Shown: piece by piece, positions 4,701-7,160 of the stretch
Layout: every line of letters begins with the position of its first letter
Numbering within the stretch: position 1 is the stretch's first letter
Origin: an uncultured Ruminococcus sp.
Lineage (GTDB): Bacteria; Bacillota; Clostridia; Oscillospirales; Acutalibacteraceae
Direction of reading: 5' to 3'
Assembly (NCBI GenBank): GCA_902803125.1
Contig: CADCOZ010000390.1
Location: forward strand, 1-7,160
DNA length: 7,160 nt
Notes under the pieces: generated by a model
The model's input: only the letters and a program-made list of their open reading frames with translations
Databases searched by the model: none
Told to the model about the DNA's origin: nothing
Program-made: the position numbers and the translations under genes

Positions 4701-7160
4701 TCTTCCCGCCCAAACCAGTGTAACGGACGATGATACCATCGTAACGGTTACAGGCAATCAGGTGACCTTACAGTATAACCATATCGTTGCCGAAAATATG
4801 ACGGTCAGCTATAGCCTGAACGGTTCGGCACCACAAGCAATAGACAGTGAAGGCAAAGCCGTCTTTACCGGTTCCTTTACCGGTACGCAGACCCTTTCCT
4901 ATACACTGACCGTGACTACCACTTCTGCATCGGCAGAAGAAGGACAGCCTCCCGTTGAGGTGACCAACACCAATACGGTTTCCTATACGGTGGATTTGGC
5001 GGCCGATACACAAATCACCATTACGCCTGTCACCACGGTTACGTCTGTTCCCGGTGTCAATGAAGGCGATCCGGCAACGGAAATCATTACCACCGCCTAC
5101 AGTCTTGCTTTTGGCAAATGGGGCGAGGACGAAAACCATCAACCGGCGTTAGTGCCTGCGTCCTTTGTCCTCAGCAAAGCCGGTGAATCGGCGTATGTGT
5201 ACCAGTTTGAACCGTCTGCGGTCAATAACGCCTACTTCCTCAATGTGTTCAAGGCCAAGAAAGTCAGCCTGAATAAATATTGGGAAGATAAGGGCAAGGT
5301 GACAGCAGAGGACGGCACGGTGACAGAAGTGTATAATGCAGACGGTATGCGTCCGGAAATGCTTCAGGTGTACATCACGGAAACCTTCCAGGACGTGACC
5401 GATGAAACAGGCACCACCACCGTAGAACCCAAGCAGATTCCGAAACTGCTGACCAATAAGGGCGGCTGGACAAAGACCGATGTCTATGTGCCGAGAGTGG
5501 CATATTACAGCGACAGGGCGTATGATATCAGCACCATTGAACTGACCGAGGATTTAGAGGCGGATATTGACTATGCTTCCCCGTCCAATGCCGCTTCTTA
5601 TTATGATGAGTTTGAAGAACTGAAAACGATTTATGCCTATAACGAAACCGATGACCCCGCCTTGGCGGATACCACCAAAAACGGTGTGCTGAAAACACTG
5701 GATAATCAGGCACGGTATGACTACAACACCCTCAGCGGCGGCGGTTATTATGAACTCGATCACAATGTGCTGTATGGGGCTTCTGTACAGACGGAAGATG
5801 TATCAGGCCGATCTGACAAGGACTATATCTACTTCCGTGATAACAGCTATTACACCGATACCGACAGCCAAACCGGCCCGATTCCTTCTGTTGATAAGTG
5901 GGGCAAGGTCTATGTGTGCTTCTATGATGCGGCGGGAAACCTGCTGTCCGGCACACAGTTCCCCGGCATTTTGCTGACGGATAAGTTTGTGGATAATGGT
6001 GACGAGGTCTTTAGAATCGTACCGCCGGCCGGTGCCGCCAAAGCCGTGTTCAGCAACGGTTCGCAAAGAACCGAAATGGTGACCTTCACCTTGGGGCATG
6101 AATACAGCAAGGATGATGACTGGGTCAAGAACAACGGCCGCATTACGGTGGAAACCTATAACCCCGTGGATAACCATGCCCTTTATTTCATGGACAATGC
6201 CGTGAAAGATGAACAGGATAACGTAGTGGCACCGCAGTGGGGGACTGTCAAAGCGGTATTCTTTGATGAAAACAAACAGCCGCTGACCGTGACCGAAACC
6301 ACTACGATAACCAATGAACAGGGGCAGGAGGAAACCGTTGCCACTACCTCTGTTATCACGGAAAGCCGCTGGTCGGGTGTACGCATGAACAAAGACAGCG
6401 TGGACGATTACGGCAACGTCATCTATAAGATTACCCCGCCGGACAATGCGGCGTATGTCCTGTTCAACAACGGAGTGAACACCCACCAAACAGCTCTGCT
6501 GAAAATCGGTGAGGATATAAAGTTAGGTGAAACCTTCCGCAAGGATGCGGAACTGACCGATTACAACCGCACCTATTCCGTCAGCAATACGGCTTATGCC
6601 AATGATATGCTGTACTTTAAGGATGTACAAGTCAAGGATACGGAAGGCGTTATGACGGATGACCGCTGGAACGGTGTGTTGGCTGTCTTTACCAAGCAGG
6701 AAACCGGCACCGATAATCAATCGGAGGTTACTTCTACCCGCAGAATTGACATGGAGCTTTGCGGCACGGTCAACGGCGATCCCATTTATCAGGTGCAGAT
6801 TCCGAGCGGCATGACGCACGTCTATTTTGAAAAGGACAGCGACCGTGACATTCGGACATCAGAAATGAAAATCGGCAGTCAGATTTACCGCGGCTACGGC
6901 TGTGAGCGAGTCAATGTCAGCAACACCGCCGAAGGCGAAACCGTCTGGGAAACAGAATCCTTCTATCCGCTGTCGGATTATATCTATTTCAAGGACAATG
7001 GCTCTTGGGAAGGCACCCTGCAAGCCGCTTTCTTCAAAACGGTGACGCAGGAAACGGAAGAAAACGGACACATTGTTACTACCTCTGTGCAGGAACAAAT
7101 TGGCGGCACTATCGCCTTGAATCCTTCCGCTTGCTACTATACGTCTTCTGACGGCTGTGC
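1606..7160 (+). CDS. Giant surface protein with Cna_B/SpaA-like and CBM26-like modules, downstream part (3' partial)
   Basis: This frame is open from 1516 to the window end without a stop (about 1,851 codons from ATG 1606), so the C-terminus is missing. ATG 1606 is the first ATG in the frame and is given only as a formal start. It has no Shine-Dalgarno sequence and no signal peptide, and the protein really continues from the upstream frame. Visible modules in order: three beta-repeat units (1747-2523); a long Cna_B-like domain (2722-3540); a SpaA-like domain (3541-4020); a duplicated Ig-like plus SpaA-like module (4159-5220); a Cna_B domain with the hallmarks KYW, GMRPE and TED (5263-5595); and four tandem CBM26-like modules (5821 onward). 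The likely role is a wall-attached adhesin or polysaccharide-binding stalk. No LPxTG, repeat anchor or membrane segment is seen, as expected if the C-terminus lies outside. The domain family calls are by eye from motif patterns. Confidence 0.85.
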   Translation, partial: MDEDGHPYPSSEHPYTPEATGYKLKVDVEDFEQEQQYTLSGQVNNTTVNYTAVFTYQNNSKYAYQVTVSDGTTKYTLQNGNPCTVQAEDAFVNLGTLLIPTDDSTVTLTNADGTQSITLNKTFQSNKINDTVKKYVLTTEREVVIDGETVTQPHSYLATFTGVPDSPTKYDVEVTDGTDTYVYMKGTSTYANGDWTTTYARDSIEFTNNPSDLGDALIRSGKLLRKESDPTQILRLKSTGEGSKPLFTSTPAEETAYRITDKGSNLQSEIDDVVYTLNFTQDPNRTNVYYAEVTSSTSTDVYTGTVTTDMGVVDPDLAKWVIAHRNTFTDGSQTLVFGEDESRYETEKLTPSHIQKNVLITNSYSPDKSSFQTEVNVDKEWTTNDGSSVGAEYGNQYNRLFQFLIQRKTARLETKNIFSIKAGGQHLQFYTDASKTEPTDETTSYYSIIYDEPQLVTLPYYPVGAEEVEDNLVTPTAEEFSVYILLPKQHTNDPDEYVKLDASTLQTHPEYFLFSRMTSGTDLSGGRITAQSAVFQKEIYLQSLNYDTLEVNANLIPVTITVDLTNPSHYLVQVTGLAAYGQDGTLYTYKAVEDASDLFEQYQKPDPVTDEVTDTSEQEIHRPNDVNTSANWVADLYLYNRLKTANIGIIKLFGAELPDGTVARIPKEDYAQFFDDGYFSNLTFKIIGESDAGIFNIVRTIRGTSLIPEWSENATFKTEEGGAYYYFTIDEKQKRNDYLPIKDPVGNLYRFYITEVSSGSAADDSTHAGQITTYVGRSEKDFGTETIDDSTTPPTVSFASVFALDSKTPVAVYDSAYNGMVLFSGLAAGMYQYTLGTDTTPTGTVTIADPQTTVKTTPSFQNNGSIELLYKGTIPEGTTIQYALDGGTPVTAVNGRVVFDSLAAGSHTYQYTVTPAGDNPTVTTSASYTVVVSSNTAITVTPTSASAYTLALTQYNDNGETETGAVFTLKETSAAPETAQTAKSLLKHVDLQSKKAVQTATAAENITTFSGLTAGTDYTYRIDEEETIRHIILPAQTSVTDDDTIVTVTGNQVTLQYNHIVAENMTVSYSLNGSAPQAIDSEGKAVFTGSFTGTQTLSYTLTVTTTSASAEEGQPPVEVTNTNTVSYTVDLAADTQITITPVTTVTSVPGVNEGDPATEIITTAYSLAFGKWGEDENHQPALVPASFVLSKAGESAYVYQFEPSAVNNAYFLNVFKAKKVSLNKYWEDKGKVTAEDGTVTEVYNADGMRPEMLQVYITETFQDVTDETGTTTVEPKQIPKLLTNKGGWTKTDVYVPRVAYYSDRAYDISTIELTEDLEADIDYASPSNAASYYDEFEELKTIYAYNETDDPALADTTKNGVLKTLDNQARYDYNTLSGGGYYELDHNVLYGASVQTEDVSGRSDKDYIYFRDNSYYTDTDSQTGPIPSVDKWGKVYVCFYDAAGNLLSGTQFPGILLTDKFVDNGDEVFRIVPPAGAAKAVFSNGSQRTEMVTFTLGHEYSKDDDWVKNNGRITVETYNPVDNHALYFMDNAVKDEQDNVVAPQWGTVKAVFFDENKQPLTVTETTTITNEQGQEETVATTSVITESRWSGVRMNKDSVDDYGNVIYKITPPDNAAYVLFNNGVNTHQTALLKIGEDIKLGETFRKDAELTDYNRTYSVSNTAYANDMLYFKDVQVKDTEGVMTDDRWNGVLAVFTKQETGTDNQSEVTSTRRIDMELCGTVNGDPIYQVQIPSGMTHVYFEKDSDRDIRTSEMKIGSQIYRGYGCERVNVSNTAEGETVWETESFYPLSDYIYFKDNGSWEGTLQAAFFKTVTQETEENGHIVTTSVQEQIGGTIALNPSACYYTSSDGC
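1747..1839 (+). repeat. Beta-repeat unit 2
   Basis: VNYTAVFTYQNNSKYAYQVTVSDGTTKYTL has the same order as unit 1: Y-T-A-x-F-T, a polar loop, then Y-x-V-x-V-x-DG-x-x-x-Y. It is the closest match to unit 3 by eye. It lies immediately downstream of the unrecognised segment and may begin a larger domain that extends to about 2060. Confidence 0.5.
2062..2160 (+). repeat. Beta-repeat unit 3
   Basis: SYLATFTGVPDSPTKYDVEV followed by TDGTDTYVY keeps the pattern Y-x-A-x-F-T, a loop, Y-x-V-x-V-x-DG-x-x-x-Y. Unit 2 to unit 3 spacing is 315 bases, or 105 residues, so the repeat could be part of a domain of about 105 residues rather than a short isolated motif. Confidence 0.5.
2416..2523 (+). repeat. Beta-repeat unit 4 (diverged)
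   Basis: VVYTLNFTQDPNRTNVYYAE, then VTSSTSTDVYTGTV. It preserves the Y-T-x-x-F-T strand and the second Y-x-x-V-T strand with a terminal YTGT like unit 1, but the DG turn is replaced by a Ser/Thr run. Spacing from unit 3 is 354 bases. Calling it a member of the series is less certain than for units 2 and 3. Confidence 0.4.
2722..3540 (+). other. Expanded Cna_B-like domain with candidate isopeptide triad
   Basis: The preceding sequence VLITNSYSPDKSS (2680-2715) is a classic end-of-domain and linker pattern. This domain starts with TEVNVDKEW (Lys at 2740, Trp at 2746). Near its end, YLVQVTGLAAYGQDGTLYTY resembles the usual GL-x-x-Y-x-x-DG-x-x-Y-x-Y turn, followed by AVED with a candidate E-box Glu at 3382. 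The closing strand DLYLYNRLKT carries a candidate Asn at 3523. Lys, Glu and Asn thus all occupy expected positions for an internal Lys-Asn isopeptide bond catalysed by Glu, as known for Cna_B domains. About 260 residues separate Lys from Asn, far more than the usual 80-110, so a large insertion or a nested domain sits inside (roughly 2800-3290). Bond formation is inferred. Confidence 0.55.
3541..4020 (+). other. SpaA/Cna_B-like domain lacking the closing Asn
   Basis: It begins directly after NRLKT with ANIGIIKLFGAELPDG, a typical I-x-I-x-K first strand (Lys at 3556), then LTFKIIGE. The later strand GAYYYFTIDE and the E-box-like YRFYITEVSSG (Glu at 3868) fit the prealbumin-like fold of pilin and adhesin stalk domains. 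The expected last strand appears as SFASVFAL near 3994-4014, where Ser (4003) occupies the place normally taken by Asn. If this alignment is right, the domain could not form the standard isopeptide bond. The family assignment is by motif pattern only. Confidence 0.5.
4021..4158 (+). repeat. Partial copy of the LaAG-type Ig-like unit
   Basis: A short segment contains MVLFSGLAAGMYQYTL (4066-4113) and TVTIADPQT. It matches the central part of the longer modules downstream, where VVFDSLAAGSHTYQYTV (4300-4350) and TTFSGLTAGTDYTYRI (4624-4671) occur. It looks like a truncated or diverged copy of the same building block, placed at the head of the duplicated module. Confidence 0.45.
4159..4734 (+). 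repeat. Composite module A: Ig-like part plus SpaA-like part
   Basis: The Ig-like half contains IELLYKGTIPEGTTIQYALD, then GRVVFDSLAAGSHTYQYTVT and a Thr-rich strand ending in AITVTP. The SpaA-like half reads YTLALTQYNDNG and GAVFTLKE, then TTFSGLTAGTDYTYRIDEE, matching the SpaA order: first strand, GA-x-F-x-L, then GL-x-x-G-x-x-Y and an E-box (Glu at 4675). At the Lys position of the first strand there is Gln (4465), so a normal isopeptide bond is unlikely. The same half order recurs in module B, which suggests duplication. Between GAVFTL and TTFSGL is a Lys/Ala/Gln-rich low-complexity loop (4525-4620). Confidence 0.55.
4735..5262 (+). repeat. Composite module B: diverged, shortened copy of module A
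   Basis: It aligns with module A by eye. VTLQYNHIVAENMTVSYSLNG corresponds in A to IELLYKGTIPEGTTIQYALD; KAVFTGSFTGTQTLSYTLTV corresponds to the VVFDSLAAG segment; and QITITP corresponds to AITVTP. Then YSLAFGKWGEDEN and PASFVLSKAG correspond to the YTLALTQYNDNG and GAVFTL strands. Here the Lys is present (5116), but the FSGL-to-E-box part is missing and the copy runs straight into the closing strand YFLNVFKAKK (Asn at 5242). The SpaA half is thus only about 55 residues. Two extra loops (4925-4975, 5035-5085) lengthen the Ig-like half. Confidence 0.55.
5263..5595 (+). other. Cna_B domain, near-canonical
   Basis: This is the cleanest Cna_B match in the window. The first strand is VSLNKYWED (Lys at 5275, Trp at 5281), followed by GMRPEMLQVYIT, equivalent to the usual G-x-RP-x-x-x-x-V-x-L. 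Then come KLLTNKGGWTKTDVYVPRVA, equivalent to the L-x-x-x-x-x-W-x-x-T-x-x-x-x-P strand pair, and a strand ending TIELTED with a candidate catalytic Glu at 5548. The length of about 110 residues suits the family. The loop between strands one and two is extended by EDGTVTEVYNADG. The closing Asn strand is not obvious in ASPSNAASYY, so bond formation is open. It directly precedes the linker to the CBM26-like block. Confidence 0.6.
5596..5820 (+). other. Linker between Cna_B domain and CBM26-like array
   Basis: About 75 residues are acidic and Tyr/Asn-rich (YYDEFEELKTIYAYN, then RYDYNTLSGGGYYELDHNV). I recognise no domain. A Gly-rich turn (GGG at 5740-5748) lies near its end. It may be the last part of the Cna_B fold plus a spacer that projects the following modules. 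Confidence 0.45.
5821..6174 (+). repeat. CBM26-like module 1
   Basis: The module follows the family 26 starch-binding outline. A YIYFRDN opening strand is followed by a loop and KWGKVYVCFYDAAGN (Trp at 5899). Then come FPG at 5959-5967 (usually WPG in the family), VFRIVPPAGAAKAVFSNGS, and a closing strand MVTFTLG. An additional beta tail, GRITVETYN, leads to the next copy. Family 26 modules bind alpha-glucans such as starch and are common in gut Firmicutes amylases and surface proteins. Ligand binding here is inferred, and Phe in place of the usual Trp of WPG weakens it. This is the best preserved of the four copies. Confidence 0.55.
6175..6606 (+). repeat. CBM26-like module 2 (longest, diverged)
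   Basis: It repeats the pattern of module 1: ALYFMDN, then QWGTVKAVFFDENKQ (Trp at 6238), a longer Thr/Glu-rich insertion (about 6295-6365), ESRWSGVRM (Trp at 6370), VIYKITPPDNAAYVLFNNGV (6418-6477) and a tail ending in RTYSVSN. The P-G motif after the insertion is gone and RWSGV stands about where it should be. The insertion makes it 75-80 bases longer than module 1. It may bind a different glycan or serve only as a spacer. Confidence 0.5.
6607..6978 (+). repeat. CBM26-like module 3 (diverged)
   Basis: The pattern is MLYFKDV, a loop, DRWNGVLAVFTKQ (Trp at 6667), a loop, RRIDMELCG, then PIYQVQIPSGMTHVYFEKDS (6781-6840), which matches V-x-x-I-x-P-x-G-x-x-x-V-x-F of the family, and a tail GYGCERVNVSN. 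No WPG-type motif is seen. Two Cys (6760, 6901) occur here, in contrast with the near absence of Cys in the stalk. Confidence 0.5.
6979..7160 (+). repeat. CBM26-like module 4 (cut by window end)
   Basis: It starts YIYFKDNGSWEGTLQAAFFK (Trp at 7006), the same opening as module 1, followed by an ETEENGHIVTTSVQEQ loop much like the insertion of module 2. The rest lies beyond the window. The spacings of the YF pair from copy to copy are 354, 429 and 372 bases, so at least one further half module should lie downstream. Confidence 0.5.

Noticed and set aside
5717..5977. 86-codon plus-strand open frame in another frame
   Set aside because: Out-of-frame shadow across the linker and the first CBM26-like module, with no ribosome binding site or recognisable protein.
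5803..6489. 228-codon reverse-strand open frame
   Set aside because: It lies opposite the CBM26-like modules, whose repeat pattern is seen only in the sense translation. It is a codon-register shadow.

Overview
The whole window lies inside one very large plus-strand gene for a secreted or cell-surface protein. Neither end of the gene is present. Reading starts in the frame whose codons begin at base 2, which is open from the first base to a TGA at 1604-1606. It then continues in the frame whose codons begin at base 1, which is open from 1516 to the last base with no stop. The two frames overlap at 1516-1603, and the second continues the same kind of protein, so they are best read as one gene broken by a single net -1 shift. 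Joined, the visible part is about 2,385 codons.

The protein is rich in Thr, Asp, Glu, Tyr and Val, poor in Cys, and built almost entirely of beta-strand-type repeats. By region: 1-340, an N-proximal beta-repeat unit and linker; about 341-1220, two Cna_B-like (collagen-adhesin B / SpaA type) segments; 1220-1740, an unrecognised segment containing the frame break; 1741-2720, three more beta-repeat units plus unassigned sequence; 2722-3540, an unusually long Cna_B-like domain with a candidate Lys/Glu/Asn isopeptide triad; 3541-4020, a SpaA-like domain; 4021-5262, a duplicated composite module (Ig-like part plus SpaA-like part); 5263-5595, a more typical Cna_B domain; 5596-5820, an unassigned linker; 5821-7160, four tandem modules resembling starch-binding family 26 (CBM26), the last cut by the window end. 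A plausible architecture is a long stalk of Cna_B/SpaA/Ig-like domains carrying a block of carbohydrate-binding-like modules, with the signal peptide upstream and the wall anchor downstream of the window.

Cna_B/SpaA and CBM26-like modules, and roughly balanced base composition with CTG/TTG for Leu and very little TTA, CTA or TCA, suggest a Gram-positive gut bacterium, probably a clostridium of the Oscillospiraceae/Ruminococcaceae or Lachnospiraceae type. This is inference from style, not a species call. I see no second gene, RNA gene, promoter, terminator, mobile element, CRISPR array or intergenic gap. Long reverse-strand open frames are codon-register shadows of the sense gene.
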